A DNA stretch of 64,000 nt. Source: an uncultured Macellibacteroides sp. (GTDB taxonomy: Bacteria; Bacteroidota; Bacteroidia; Bacteroidales; Tannerellaceae). Below the pieces are notes generated by a model that worked only from the letters and a program-made list of their open reading frames with translations, did not search any database and had not been told where the DNA came from. A program made the position numbers and the translations under genes. Shown piece after piece: positions 53,788 to 63,810 of this stretch. The first letter of the stretch is position 1. The number at the start of each line of letters is the position of its first letter. Where the stretch lies: positions 2,232,001-2,296,000 of the forward strand of contig NZ_OY762974.1 of NCBI RefSeq assembly GCF_963667135.1, given 5' to 3'.

Positions 53788-54375
53788 ATGATGAAAAAAT
53801 TAATCTTATTAGCATTTGTAGCCGTTATGGCAAGCGCTTTTGCAATTCCTGCAAATGCACAGTTAAAATTTGGAGTGAAGGGTGGAGTTAATATTGCTTC
53901 AGTAAGCTTTAGCAATGACGTTATTGATCCGAGTAATGTAACTGGATTTCAAGTTGGACCGATGATTGAAGCAATGTTACCAGTTGCCGGTTTTGGTTTT
54001 GATGCAGCTGTTCTTTATTCGCAAAAAGGACTTGAATTTGAAAATGAAAGCATGAAAACCGATTATATCGAAGTTCCCGTAAATTTGAAATTGAAACTGG
54101 GAGTACCCGTTGCTAAGTTATATTTGGCTGCAGGTCCTTATGTAGGATTCCGTGTGGGGGGCGATAAGATATGGACTGTAATAGACAACCAGATCGAAGC
54201 CAAATCATTTAGTGCCGGATTAAATTTCGGTGGAGGTATTGAACTCTTGAATCACTTACAGGTTGGACTTAATTACGGATTGGGATTAACAAACAACTAT
54301 GGACTGGAGAAAGCTAGTCTTGATGGAGAAGGTAAGGCCCGTACATGGTCCATTACTGCAGCGATATTGTTTTAA
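53788..54375 (+). CDS. Small outer membrane beta-barrel protein, PorT/porin-like family
   Basis: A 195-residue predicted eight-stranded barrel. The signal peptide ends at IPANAQ; the mature part starts LKFGVKGGVNIASV, the common opening of the Bacteroidetes outer membrane beta-barrel family, and ends WSITAAILF with terminal Phe. The ATG at 53788 was chosen over an adjacent TTG at 53785. TTG (53733-53735), 20 bases and TTTATTTG (53756-53763) form a near-consensus promoter, so it is probably not controlled by the distant riboswitch. Confidence 0.85.
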   Translation: MMKKLILLAFVAVMASAFAIPANAQLKFGVKGGVNIASVSFSNDVIDPSNVTGFQVGPMIEAMLPVAGFGFDAAVLYSQKGLEFENESMKTDYIEVPVNLKLKLGVPVAKLYLAAGPYVGFRVGGDKIWTVIDNQIEAKSFSAGLNFGGGIELLNHLQVGLNYGLGLTNNYGLEKASLDGEGKARTWSITAAILF

Positions 54376-54393
54376 CAAACGAATATAAAGAGG

Positions 54394-54422
54394 GCCGGAC
54401 TTTCAAAAGTCCGGCTTTTTTT
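54394..54422 (+). terminator. Terminator after the barrel protein gene
   Basis: 10-bp stem GCCGGACTTT / AAAGTCCGGC followed by a run of seven T. Confidence 0.9.
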
Positions 54423-54450
54423 GTTATTTTGAAGTCTCAAAGAACAAAGA

Positions 54451-56913
54451 ATGAAATACGCAGATGTCATCTTACCTCTTTCGCTGGCTAATAGTTATAC
54501 GTATCGTATCCCCGAAGATATGGTTGCGTCTGTTGCAGTGGGTTGCCGGGTAGTTGTTCATTTTGGGAAAAGAAGGTATTATACAGCGATAGTACTGGAG
54601 GTGCATAACAGACAGCCGGATGCCGGAGTCGACGTGAAGGAAATCTATGCCCTTTTAGATGCATCGCCTATTCTGCGTCGCCCTCAGCTTCGTTTTTGGC
54701 AGTGGCTTTCCGAATACTATTTATGTAAATTGGGAGATGTCTATAAGGCAGCCTTACCATCTGGTCTTAAATTGGAAAGCGAAACATCTGTTACTTGCAA
54801 GGACGATTTTGAAGCACACTTTCCATTACGACCCGCAGAGCAGTCGGTTTTAGATGCTTTTGCCGGAAAGGAAAAGCTAACGGTTTCAGAACTGGAAAAG
54901 AAAACAGGTCTACGAAATGTGGTGCCAACCCTCTCTTCTTTACTTTCCTATGGAGCCATCGAAGTACAGGAAGAAATGAAACGAGGATTTGCCCCTAAAA
55001 TGGAAACCTTTGTCCGGCTTGCCGAAGCTTACCGCACAGATGAAGCGCTACAGGAGGCTTTCTTGTTATTGAAACGGGCCAGAAAACAAGAGATGATACT
55101 TGTCTGCTACCTCGATTTAAGTCATGTCCTTAATCCTGTGCTGGCAGCCGAATTATCCAAAAAAGAGCTAATAGAACAAAGCGGGTACTCCGTTAGTGTA
55201 TTGGATGGATTGGTAAAACGCGGGATATTGGAATATTATGAAAAGGAAGTCGGACGATTGCAAGTATCAGTCTGCCGTATTCAACCACCTCTTCATCTAT
55301 CGCCCGATCAGGAAAGAGCCTATTCTGAGATTCATGAATCGTTTAAAACAAAAGAAGTCTGTTTGCTGCATGGAGTTACTTCGAGCGGTAAAACAGAAAT
55401 ATACATTCGCCTTATATCCGAAGCACTTCGGTTAAACAGGCAAGTCCTTTACCTCCTGCCGGAGATAGCAATCACAACACAGATAACCAGCCGACTTGCA
55501 AAAATATTCGGGGATAAGCTGCTTGTTTATCATTCCAAATATTCCGACAATGAACGGGTGGAAGTATGGAATAAATTACGATACGGAAAAGAACCCCGTG
55601 TAGTTTTGGGAGTGAGATCGTCGTTATTCCTTCCATTTAATGACCTGGGTTTAATTATAGTAGATGAAGAGCATGAACCGGGGTACAAACAACAAGATCC
55701 GGCTCCCCGCTATCATGCCCGTAATGCGGCTATTGTATTGGCCAATATGCACGGAGCAAAAACTCTTTTGGGTTCGGCTACGCCATCTATCGATTCGTAC
55801 TTTAACGCGGCAACCGGAAAGTATGGTTTGGTAACCCTCGATTCACGTTTCGGAGATAAAGAAATGCCGACAATCATTACAGTGGATATAAAAGAGCTGA
55901 GGAGAAAAAAGATAATGAAAGATACTCTTTTTTCACCACTGTTGGTCGAAAAGATAGGAGATGCCTTGAGTAGAAATGAACAGGTTATTCTCTTTCAGAA
56001 TCGCCGGGGATTTGCGCCCGTAATTGAATGTAAGTCTTGTGGCTGGGTACCTCATTGCATAAATTGTGATGTGAGCCTTACCTATCATAAATACAGGAAC
56101 CAGCTTGTTTGCCACTATTGCGGATATACATATCAACTACCGCCTGTATGTCCGGAATGTAAAGCCACGGATTTAAAAATGATGGGGGTGGGTACAGAAA
56201 AGGTGGAAGAAGAGATCGCCCAACTGTTTCCTCTGGCAAAAGTAGATCGGCTCGATTTTGATACAGCCCGTACCCGAACGGCATACGAACGAATTATCGA
56301 CGATTTTGATAAAGGAAAGATTCCCATCCTTATCGGAACACAGATGGTTTCGAAGGGACTCGATTTTGATAACGTAAGTGTGGTTGGTATTATCAATGCC
56401 GATAATCTGTTGAACTATCCGGATTTCCGCTCTCACGAACGGGCTTATCAATTAATGGCTCAGGTTAGTGGTCGTGCAGGCAGACGAGAGAAAAAAGGAA
56501 CTGTAGTTTTGCAGACTTCTCAGCCGGAGCATCCGTTAATTCAAATGGTCAAACGATTTGCCTACAAAGATATGGCTCGTTTGCAGTTAACCGAGCGCAG
56601 TATGTTCCGTTATCCTCCCTACTATCGGCTTATTATAGTTGTTATGCGGAGCAAAAATGAAGTAATACTTCAGGAGCAGTCTCTTCTTTTTGCGGGCAAA
56701 CTAAGAGAGAAACTGGGAGATCGTGTGCTTGGACCGGTAACACCTCCGGTTACCAGAATCCAAACATTTCATATAAAGAAAATTGTTCTGAAAATAGAAA
56801 TATCTGCATCTATAACTCCCGTAAGGAAACTTCTGGATTCTGTGCAGCAGGAGATGCAGGCAAATGCTTCTTATAAACAACTGTTGGTCCATTTTGATGT
56901 GGATCCGGCTTAA
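54451..56913 (+). CDS. priA: Primosomal protein N' (replication restart helicase)
   Basis: 3'-5' helicase that reloads the replisome at stalled forks. The 820 residues show the N-terminal DNA-binding domain (about 1-100), the helicase core with Walker A HGVTSSGKTEIY near 310 and VDEEHE (DEAH-like box) near 405, GSATPS, then the zinc-binding insert CKSCGWVPHCINCDVSL ... CHYCGYTYQLPPVCPEC near 530-570, and MVSKGLDFDNV plus HERAYQLMAQVSGRAGR (motifs V, VI). Complete and typical. Confidence 0.96.
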   Translation: MKYADVILPLSLANSYTYRIPEDMVASVAVGCRVVVHFGKRRYYTAIVLEVHNRQPDAGVDVKEIYALLDASPILRRPQLRFWQWLSEYYLCKLGDVYKAALPSGLKLESETSVTCKDDFEAHFPLRPAEQSVLDAFAGKEKLTVSELEKKTGLRNVVPTLSSLLSYGAIEVQEEMKRGFAPKMETFVRLAEAYRTDEALQEAFLLLKRARKQEMILVCYLDLSHVLNPVLAAELSKKELIEQSGYSVSVLDGLVKRGILEYYEKEVGRLQVSVCRIQPPLHLSPDQERAYSEIHESFKTKEVCLLHGVTSSGKTEIYIRLISEALRLNRQVLYLLPEIAITTQITSRLAKIFGDKLLVYHSKYSDNERVEVWNKLRYGKEPRVVLGVRSSLFLPFNDLGLIIVDEEHEPGYKQQDPAPRYHARNAAIVLANMHGAKTLLGSATPSIDSYFNAATGKYGLVTLDSRFGDKEMPTIITVDIKELRRKKIMKDTLFSPLLVEKIGDALSRNEQVILFQNRRGFAPVIECKSCGWVPHCINCDVSLTYHKYRNQLVCHYCGYTYQLPPVCPECKATDLKMMGVGTEKVEEEIAQLFPLAKVDRLDFDTARTRTAYERIIDDFDKGKIPILIGTQMVSKGLDFDNVSVVGIINADNLLNYPDFRSHERAYQLMAQVSGRAGRREKKGTVVLQTSQPEHPLIQMVKRFAYKDMARLQLTERSMFRYPPYYRLIIVVMRSKNEVILQEQSLLFAGKLREKLGDRVLGPVTPPVTRIQTFHIKKIVLKIEISASITPVRKLLDSVQQEMQANASYKQLLVHFDVDPA

Positions 56914-56925
56914 ACATCACAAATC

Positions 56926-57414
56926 ATGAAACAGGAAAAAATACGAATACTTTTTGTTTGTCTGGGAAACATATGTCGTTCGCCTTCGGCCGAAGGCGTT
57001 ATGAAGAAACTGGTTAAAGAAGCCGGATTGGAGAATGAAATTGAAATTGATTCGGCTGGCATTTTAAGTGTTCATCAGGGAGAACTTCCCGATTCACGGA
57101 TGAGGCGGCATGCTTCCCTCAGGGGGTATGTGCTGGATTCAAGATCGCGTCCGGTCGTTATGTCCGACTTTTATGATTTTGATCTTATTATTGGTATGGA
57201 CGACCGTAATATCCAGGATCTGAAAGACCGGGCCCCCGATTTGGATTCGGTTGCAAAGATACATCGTATGACCGAATATTCCCGCGCATTTAATTATAAC
57301 CACGTTCCTGATCCTTATTTTGGAGGAGATGCCGGATTTGAATTAGTGCTGGACTTACTCGAAGATGCCTGCGTTGGTTTGCTAAAGACTATTTCTTCAA
57401 ATCCGGATAACTGA
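56926..57414 (+). CDS. Low-molecular-weight protein tyrosine phosphatase
   Basis: Cysteine phosphatase of 162 residues. The P-loop CLGNICRS (about 12-19) provides the nucleophile Cys and Arg, and the general acid Asp is in VPDPYFGG near 126. In bacteria such enzymes often act on tyrosine kinases of capsule synthesis; none is present here. Starts 12 bases after priA and overlaps the converging PgpH-like gene by 26 bases at their 3' ends. Confidence 0.93.
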   Translation: MKQEKIRILFVCLGNICRSPSAEGVMKKLVKEAGLENEIEIDSAGILSVHQGELPDSRMRRHASLRGYVLDSRSRPVVMSDFYDFDLIIGMDDRNIQDLKDRAPDLDSVAKIHRMTEYSRAFNYNHVPDPYFGGDAGFELVLDLLEDACVGLLKTISSNPDN

Positions 57415-59419
57415 TTCGGGTGTGGTACATCGTTTTCAGTTTTTCACAGAAAACGTTTTTAATTGTTTCCACATCGCGGTAAGTAAGAGGGGTATTTCTA
57501 AGTAACCCGTCGGCTATTTGTCCGTCGATAATTCGTGTTACAACATCATGAATATTTTTCTCTGTGTATTCTTTTAAACTACGTGAAGTTGCCTCCACTG
57601 CGTCGGCCATCATTAAAATAGCCGTTTCTTTTGTAAATGGATTCGGACCCGGATAGGTAAATAGGTTTTCATCTATCTCTTGGTTGGGATGCAAATTCTT
57701 AAGAGAGTTGTAGAAGTATTTAGCTTTTCCACGTCCGTGATGTGTTCTGATAAAGTTTATTATTGCTTTGGGCAACAAGGCTTTCTCTGCAATCTTCACT
57801 CCTTCTGTTACGTGACTGATTATAACCTTGGCACTTTCATCAAACGAAAGTTGCTCGTGAGGGTTTACGCTACTTTGATTCTCTGTAAAGAAGGCCGGGT
57901 TGCTCATCTTCCCGATATCGTGATACAAGGCTCCGGTTCGGACAAGTTGAGCATTTGCTCCAACCCTTGTTGCGGCATCAGCGGCAAGAATCGAAACTTG
58001 TAGGGAATGCTGGAATGTACCCGGACAGGTTTCGGATAGCTTTTTCAGCAGAGGGTTGTTAATATTGGAAAGCTCTACCAGCGTGATACTTGAAACATAT
58101 CCAAATGCTTTTTCTAACATATATACCAGCAAATAGGCAAATGTCAGCAGAATAAAGTTTATGCCAAAGTAAAGCAACATCATCCAGTTAATTTTCTGAA
58201 AGTCTGCTTCCTGATACAACGAAAGACTTAGATAGATAACAGCGTAGGCGATAAAAATAAAGAACGAAGACCGGATTAGCTGCGAGCGTTCCGATAATTC
58301 CTTCAGACTAAATGTTACCACCATACCGGCAACCGTTTGCAGTAAAAGAAATTCATGTGGAAACGGAACCATCAGCGAGCACAAGAGTACCGTTACAAGA
58401 TGCATGAACAAAGCTGTCCGCGAATCGAAAAATGTACGGACTACTATCGGGGCAATGGCATAAGGGAGTATATAAACATTGAATAACCCGTACGTAACGC
58501 ATAGTTCCGTAAGAATACAAGGAACAATAATGGTAAGTAATAAAAAAAACACACTTCGCTTATTGTTATAGATTCTTGCCCTGAACGACCATAGATAAAG
58601 CCACATACAACACATAATCCCAAACACAAGAACAAACTGTCCTCCCAGGATAATCCCTTGACGTTGATTTCCTCCGGTTTTGTTTTCATAGACAATTTTC
58701 AACGAGCGCAACACATTGTACGTATATTCATCTATTATTTCACCCCGGTCTACAATCCGTTCTCCGGCTTGTACCATTCCCGATGCCAATGAAACGCTTT
58801 GTAAAAGTTCATCTTTTATCTGCGCAGTCATGTCTCCGTTATAGGTGATGTTCTCCGTCAGGTAGTTATTAATATCGCACGACTTGAGCACTTGCTTGTC
58901 TAATTTTGGGGGGCAGTTGTTGATAATAAATTCGTAGGCGGTTTTTACTGTAAAAAGATCGCTTACGAAGTGGGTTTGCGATATATTTGTCTCAACAAGA
59001 TTTATTTCTGTTAGATTTCCCTTATTTAGTTCTGTAAGCGATTCGAACGAGACAATCCCTTTTTTATAAAGACTATTTAACGATTGCTCAATATATTGCA
59101 TATAAGATGACCCTGCTTTTTTTCTTAATGTAGTAGCATAGGCTTTTCTCAGTTTTTCAATTTGCTCCGACTCTATTGCCTTGTTGATGCGGTAATAGGG
59201 TTTGAAATTTTTTAGGACACTATCTTTTTCTAAAGCTACCTCCTTGTCTGTCTTGTAAATCGGAAAATTGGATGGCGCGGTAAGCAGTCCGTATCTCCAG
59301 GGTTTACCTTCATGAAACTGGTATCTGAATTTTCCTTCTCTTGGAAAAAAGTAGGCAATAAGCAGGGCAGTGATAATGAAGTAAACGGCGGAAGGTATGC
59401 TATAGTTTTTTACTGTCAT
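57389..59419 (-). CDS. PgpH-like 7TM-HD membrane phosphodiesterase
   Basis: A 676-residue protein with the PgpH layout: a membrane helix (about 8-25), a 7TMR-HD extracellular domain (about 40-255), seven helices (about 260-440), and a cytoplasmic HD domain. The HD motif is GALYHDIGKMSNPAFF near 495, preceded by CPGTFQHSLQVSILA with the first His and followed by HVTEGV and RTHHG. Characterised relatives hydrolyse cyclic di-AMP; the same is inferred here. No cyclase gene is in the window. Confidence 0.9.
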   Translation of the reverse strand: MTVKNYSIPSAVYFIITALLIAYFFPREGKFRYQFHEGKPWRYGLLTAPSNFPIYKTDKEVALEKDSVLKNFKPYYRINKAIESEQIEKLRKAYATTLRKKAGSSYMQYIEQSLNSLYKKGIVSFESLTELNKGNLTEINLVETNISQTHFVSDLFTVKTAYEFIINNCPPKLDKQVLKSCDINNYLTENITYNGDMTAQIKDELLQSVSLASGMVQAGERIVDRGEIIDEYTYNVLRSLKIVYENKTGGNQRQGIILGGQFVLVFGIMCCMWLYLWSFRARIYNNKRSVFFLLLTIIVPCILTELCVTYGLFNVYILPYAIAPIVVRTFFDSRTALFMHLVTVLLCSLMVPFPHEFLLLQTVAGMVVTFSLKELSERSQLIRSSFFIFIAYAVIYLSLSLYQEADFQKINWMMLLYFGINFILLTFAYLLVYMLEKAFGYVSSITLVELSNINNPLLKKLSETCPGTFQHSLQVSILAADAATRVGANAQLVRTGALYHDIGKMSNPAFFTENQSSVNPHEQLSFDESAKVIISHVTEGVKIAEKALLPKAIINFIRTHHGRGKAKYFYNSLKNLHPNQEIDENLFTYPGPNPFTKETAILMMADAVEATSRSLKEYTEKNIHDVVTRIIDGQIADGLLRNTPLTYRDVETIKNVFCEKLKTMYHTRISYPDLKK

Positions 59420-59500
59420 ATTGTTCGTTATTTCTGGTCAAAAGTACATAATTTGATCCGAAATGTACATAAAAAAGTTTACTAGGCGAAAAAAAAAGGC

Positions 59501-59508
59501 TACTTTTG
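59501..59508 (+). promoter_or_regulatory. -7 promoter box of gltX
   Basis: TACTTTTG fits TAnnTTTG, 29 bases before the start codon. Confidence 0.5.
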
Positions 59509-59537
59509 CCCAATTATTATAACTATACAACAAAATT

Positions 59538-61055
59538 ATGTCTCAAAGAAAAGTTAGAGTTCGCTTTGCTCCCAGTCCTACAGGGGCTTTGCATATAGGT
59601 GGCGTACGTACAGCTTTATACAATTACTTATTTGCCAAACAGCATGGCGGCGATTTAATTCTTCGCATCGAAGATACAGATTCTCAGCGATTTGTTCCCG
59701 GAGCGGAGGCATATATTATTGAATCTTTAACCTGGCTGGGTATAAAGTTTGACGAAGGCGTAAGTTTCGGTGGAAAATACGGCCCTTATCGTCAGAGTGA
59801 ACGTAAAGAAATTTATAAGCAGTACGTAGATCAGCTTTTAAACGAAGGCCTAGCCTATATCGCTTTTGACACCCCTTCGGAACTTGAAGAAAAAAGAAGT
59901 GTAATTGCTAATTTTCAATACGACGCGTCAACCCGTTTGCAGATGCGTAATTCGCTTACACTTTCTGCCGACGAAACTAAAGCTCTTGTTGATGCAGGCA
60001 ACCAATATGTAGTACGTATAAAGATTGAACCAAACGAAAATATTGTTGTAAACGATTTGATTCGCGGCGAAGTTGTCATCAATTCATCTGTTCTGGATGA
60101 TAAAGTGCTGTATAAGTCGGCCGACAATCTTCCAACCTATCATTTGGCTAATATAGTGGACGATCATTTAATGGAGGTTACGCATGTTATCCGGGGTGAA
60201 GAGTGGTTACCAAGCGCTCCGTTGCATGTATTACTATATCGTTTCCTCGGATGGACCGATACCATGCCTTCATTTGCTCATCTTCCTTTACTGCTTAAAC
60301 CAGAAGGAAACGGAAAGTTAAGCAAACGGGATGGAGACCGCTTAGGATTTCCTGTGTTTCCTTTGCAATGGACTGACCCAGTAAGCGGTGATATCTCTTC
60401 GGGCTACCGCGAAAGTGGTTATTTGCCTGAAGCACTTGTAAACTTCCTGGCTTTGCTTGGATGGAATCCGGGAAACGATCAGGAATTACTAGCTATGGAA
60501 GAACTTATCCAGCTGTTTTCGCTTGCGCATTGCAGTAAAAGCGGTGCTAAGTTTGATTACGAAAAAGGAAAATGGTTCAATCATCAGTATATACAAAAGA
60601 AAGAAAATGCTGTATTAGCTGCCATGTTTGCTCCCTTACTTGCCGAAAAGGGTGTAGAAGCTTGTCCGGAATATATTGAAAAGGTCGTTGGCCTTATGAA
60701 GGAACGCGTAAACTTTGTAAAAGAACTTTGGGATCAGGCTTCCTTTTTCTTTGTTGCGCCAACGTCTTACGATGAGAAAACGGTTAAGAAACGTTGGAAA
60801 GATAATTCAGCCGCTCAGTTAACCGAACTTATGGCTGTTTTGCTTCCAATCGAAGATTTTGGTTCTGTCAATACCGAAGAAATCGTGAAAGGATGGATTG
60901 AAGAAAATCAATATCATTTGGGAAATATAATGAATGCTTTCCGTTTAGCATTGGTCGGAGAATCAAAAGGTCCTCATATTTTTGACATTACAGAGGCTTT
61001 AGGGAAGGACGAATCTATTGTACGCTTGAAGCGGGCAATTGAAATATTAAAGTAA
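59538..61055 (+). CDS. gltX: Glutamyl-tRNA synthetase
   Basis: Charges tRNA-Glu; 505 residues. Class I signatures: [20 protein letters not shown] at the N-terminus (HIGG) and KLSKRDGDR near residue 260 (KMSKS equivalent), with EDTDSQRF near 40 as the Glu-binding region and the helical anticodon-binding domain at the C-terminus. waaA follows after 11 bases. Confidence 0.96.
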   Translation: MSQRKVRVRFAPSPTGALHIGGVRTALYNYLFAKQHGGDLILRIEDTDSQRFVPGAEAYIIESLTWLGIKFDEGVSFGGKYGPYRQSERKEIYKQYVDQLLNEGLAYIAFDTPSELEEKRSVIANFQYDASTRLQMRNSLTLSADETKALVDAGNQYVVRIKIEPNENIVVNDLIRGEVVINSSVLDDKVLYKSADNLPTYHLANIVDDHLMEVTHVIRGEEWLPSAPLHVLLYRFLGWTDTMPSFAHLPLLLKPEGNGKLSKRDGDRLGFPVFPLQWTDPVSGDISSGYRESGYLPEALVNFLALLGWNPGNDQELLAMEELIQLFSLAHCSKSGAKFDYEKGKWFNHQYIQKKENAVLAAMFAPLLAEKGVEACPEYIEKVVGLMKERVNFVKELWDQASFFFVAPTSYDEKTVKKRWKDNSAAQLTELMAVLLPIEDFGSVNTEEIVKGWIEENQYHLGNIMNAFRLALVGESKGPHIFDITEALGKDESIVRLKRAIEILK

Positions 61056-61066
61056 CGAGAATTAAT

Positions 61067-62299
61067 ATGTATAGTATTGCCATCCACCTTTATGCATTTA
61101 TTGTTGAGTTGATTTCACCTTTTCACAGAAAAGCTCGGCTAATGCGTTTAGGGCAATGGAAAACAAACGGTACGCTTCGGGAGAAGATAGACCGAAATGC
61201 AAAATATATTTGGTTTCATGCTTCTTCCTTGGGAGAATTTGAACAGGGACGCCCCTTGATTGAGAAAATTAAGGCGGAACATCCGGAGTATAAGGTACTG
61301 CTTACATTCTTTTCGCCTTCGGGTTACGAAGTCAGGAAGAACTATAGCGGGGCTGATGTTGTTTGTTACTTGCCTTTCGACACCCCTTTTCGGGTAAAGA
61401 AGTTTCTGGATCTGGCAAATCCTGTTATGGCTGTTTTTATTAAGTATGAATTTTGGGCAAACTATCTGATAGAACTGAAGAACAGAAAGATCCCGGTTTA
61501 TATTATTTCTGCCATATTTCGGAAAGATCAGTTGTTTTTTAAATGGTATGGAGCAATCTACCGGAAGGTCCTTTCCTGTTTCTCACACATCTATGTACAA
61601 GATGATACTTCATATGCATTACTGAATAAATATGGAATAACGAATGTTTCTGTTTATGGAGATACACGTTTTGACAGGGTTCAGGATGTATTTAAGAATA
61701 CAAAGCAGCTTCCAGTGGTTGAAATGTTTGTCAAAAACAATAAGAGTGAAAAGCAGGTAACCATGGTTGCCGGAAGTTCCTGGCCACAGGATGAAGAAAT
61801 ATTTTTAAGTTATTTCAACGAGCATCCGGAATTAAAGCTAATCATTGCTCCTCATGAAATTCATAAGGACCATCTGATGTATATTGAATCATTGCTAAAG
61901 CGTCCGTCTATTCGCCTTTCCGAAGCAAACGAAAAAGATATTTGCGGGAAAGACTGTCTGATTGTGGATAGTTTTGGGTTATTGTCATCCATTTACAGAT
62001 ATGGAGATTTGGCATATGTTGGAGGTGGTTTCGGTGCAGGAATTCATAACGTTCTTGAGGCGGCAGTATATGGCATTCCGGTATTATTCGGACCCAAATA
62101 CCATAAGTTTAAGGAAGCAAGGGAATTGCTTAAAGTAGGTGGAGGTTTTTCTGTTACTGATAAGAAATCTTTTGATGAGAAAATAGATGAACTGATAACC
62201 TATCGTGATCTGCTTAAAGCTGCAGGATCTAATGCGGGTGATTTTGTAAAAGATAATACAGGAGCGACAGAAAAGGTTTATAAAGAATTGCCCTTGTAA
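61067..62299 (+). CDS. waaA: 3-deoxy-D-manno-octulosonic acid transferase
   Basis: Transfers Kdo from CMP-Kdo to lipid A precursor at the inner membrane. The 410-residue GT-B protein has an N-terminal hydrophobic anchor (about 1-18), IWFHASSLGEFEQGRPLI near 45 with the catalytic Glu, FFSPSGYEVRKNY near 80, FIKYEFWANYL near 125, and the C-terminal VGGGFGAGIHNVLEAAVYGIPVLFGPKY near 323, which binds the nucleotide sugar. It complements lpxK in this window. Confidence 0.95.
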   Translation: MYSIAIHLYAFIVELISPFHRKARLMRLGQWKTNGTLREKIDRNAKYIWFHASSLGEFEQGRPLIEKIKAEHPEYKVLLTFFSPSGYEVRKNYSGADVVCYLPFDTPFRVKKFLDLANPVMAVFIKYEFWANYLIELKNRKIPVYIISAIFRKDQLFFKWYGAIYRKVLSCFSHIYVQDDTSYALLNKYGITNVSVYGDTRFDRVQDVFKNTKQLPVVEMFVKNNKSEKQVTMVAGSSWPQDEEIFLSYFNEHPELKLIIAPHEIHKDHLMYIESLLKRPSIRLSEANEKDICGKDCLIVDSFGLLSSIYRYGDLAYVGGGFGAGIHNVLEAAVYGIPVLFGPKYHKFKEARELLKVGGGFSVTDKKSFDEKIDELITYRDLLKAAGSNAGDFVKDNTGATEKVYKELPL

Positions 62300-62310
62300 T
62301 CATCTCTATC

Positions 62311-62376
62311 AAACAGGATAAAAAGCAAGAAGGAGAATTGGCTAGCCGATTCTCCTTCTTGCTTTTTATCCTGTTT
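62311..62376. terminator. 66-base near-perfect palindrome, bidirectional terminator
   Basis: A 28-bp perfect stem (62311-62338 with 62349-62376) encloses TGGCTAGCCG, which contains the self-complementary GGCTAGCC. T-runs flank both ends. It separates waaA from the converging peptidase gene and is far longer than the other terminators here. Confidence 0.85.
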
Positions 62377-62379
62377 TTA

Positions 62380-63780
62380 CTATTCTTCTTCTGCAAACAT
62401 TGGATCCCAGGCCGGAAGTCGGGTAGGGGTTTGTTTTAATACCTCTTTGACTTTCTCTGTTATGTACTTCTTTTCAACAACAAGCCGGAACATATATTCG
62501 TTGAACCATTGATCTGTCATAATCAGGTGACCGTTATTAGCTCCAGGCCCCCAGCTGTTTTCTACCATCCATTTTTTAGAATTACCGTTGCTATCCAGAT
62601 CTACTGCCATAAGAGTCATGGCATGAGAGGAACCGCTGGCAAAAGTGGCTATACGTTGCTTTTTATCCATACTGAATGTTGTTCCCATAAGAGATTCGTA
62701 GTCAAAATTGGCGATGTCAAGTAATCCGCGATCACGATCAAGAAACTTGCCAACATCGCACGAAAAATACATCATCGTACTGTCTTTGATTGACTGAATG
62801 GCCATCCCCTTAATATCCTCTACAGGTAGATTCACGTATGTCCAGTTTTTGCCATCGTAACGGTGACGGTCAAAATCTATTTCATACAGTTTATAGTAAG
62901 GACGGGTAGGGTCATTCATCAACATCACATAATTGTCTGACAGATTTTCTCCTATAAATTCTTTATAAAAAGAAAGAGGTGTGTATTCTTTTGTTGATAC
63001 TGGATTTCCTTGCGCATCCTTATGTGTCCATTGAAACTTTGCGGGAGGTTCGCCAAGATTCAGAACCAACATCCGGTAAATGGTACCCAGCATTTCAGTT
63101 TTGCTTTTTGCCAGTTGGGCAGTTTTCCCTCCTTTTGCTCCCATATCACGAAGCTGCATACCATATTCACGAAGCTTTAATGAGACCAAATTCGCCATTT
63201 TGGATGTATTCTCACTGCTGTTAGTTTCTGGCATTACCTCGCGCGGTACTACTCCGTATTTCCCGATAATATCCGAAATGCCAGTAAACTGACCTCCGTC
63301 ACTTAGCGGATTACGGAACAACCATTCTACCATCTTATCATCCATAGGCTTCTGTCTGGTATCAATTACACCTTGCAGAAATAGGTTTGCTTTTTCAAGT
63401 TGATCCCAGAAGAAAGAATAATTTTGAGAATATTGAAATTCTCCCAGATTATGACTGGCAATTGCTTTAGCACGGAACACATTAAGTCCGGTAAAAAGCC
63501 AGCAACGGCCAGACGACTTTTGGTTTGTGATGCCTTTCGAGTTTACTTTGTTTGAGAAATAGGTATCTATTTCTTTCAGATTCTCTCCATTCACTGCCAG
63601 CTTGTTGATGTCATTATTTCCAATGGCATTTCGAAGGGCTTTGTCGGCAGGAGTTCCCTGATATGACTGTTTGATTTGTTCCAACATTTGAGGAGAAATA
63701 CCTCCGTCGGCCTGTTGGGCATTTACTGAAAGCGACATTGTCAAGGTCAGAGCCGCTATCCATACGTTATTTTTATTCAT
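62380..63780 (-). CDS. Secreted C1B cysteine peptidase (bleomycin hydrolase/PepC family)
   Basis: Papain-fold peptidase of the C1B group, 466 residues. The signal peptide ends at LSVNAQQ, so the enzyme is exported, unlike classical cytoplasmic PepC. The catalytic Cys is in SSGRCWLFTGLNVFR (about 93), the His in SSHAMTLMAVDL near 390 and the Asn in MVENSWG near 408. The C-terminal end LPAWDPMFAEEE is typical of bacterial PepC-like proteins. Single gene. Confidence 0.92.
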   Translation of the reverse strand: MNKNNVWIAALTLTMSLSVNAQQADGGISPQMLEQIKQSYQGTPADKALRNAIGNNDINKLAVNGENLKEIDTYFSNKVNSKGITNQKSSGRCWLFTGLNVFRAKAIASHNLGEFQYSQNYSFFWDQLEKANLFLQGVIDTRQKPMDDKMVEWLFRNPLSDGGQFTGISDIIGKYGVVPREVMPETNSSENTSKMANLVSLKLREYGMQLRDMGAKGGKTAQLAKSKTEMLGTIYRMLVLNLGEPPAKFQWTHKDAQGNPVSTKEYTPLSFYKEFIGENLSDNYVMLMNDPTRPYYKLYEIDFDRHRYDGKNWTYVNLPVEDIKGMAIQSIKDSTMMYFSCDVGKFLDRDRGLLDIANFDYESLMGTTFSMDKKQRIATFASGSSHAMTLMAVDLDSNGNSKKWMVENSWGPGANNGHLIMTDQWFNEYMFRLVVEKKYITEKVKEVLKQTPTRLPAWDPMFAEEE

Positions 63781-63810
63781 GATTTATATAATAAGTTGAT
63801 AGGTTTCTTT

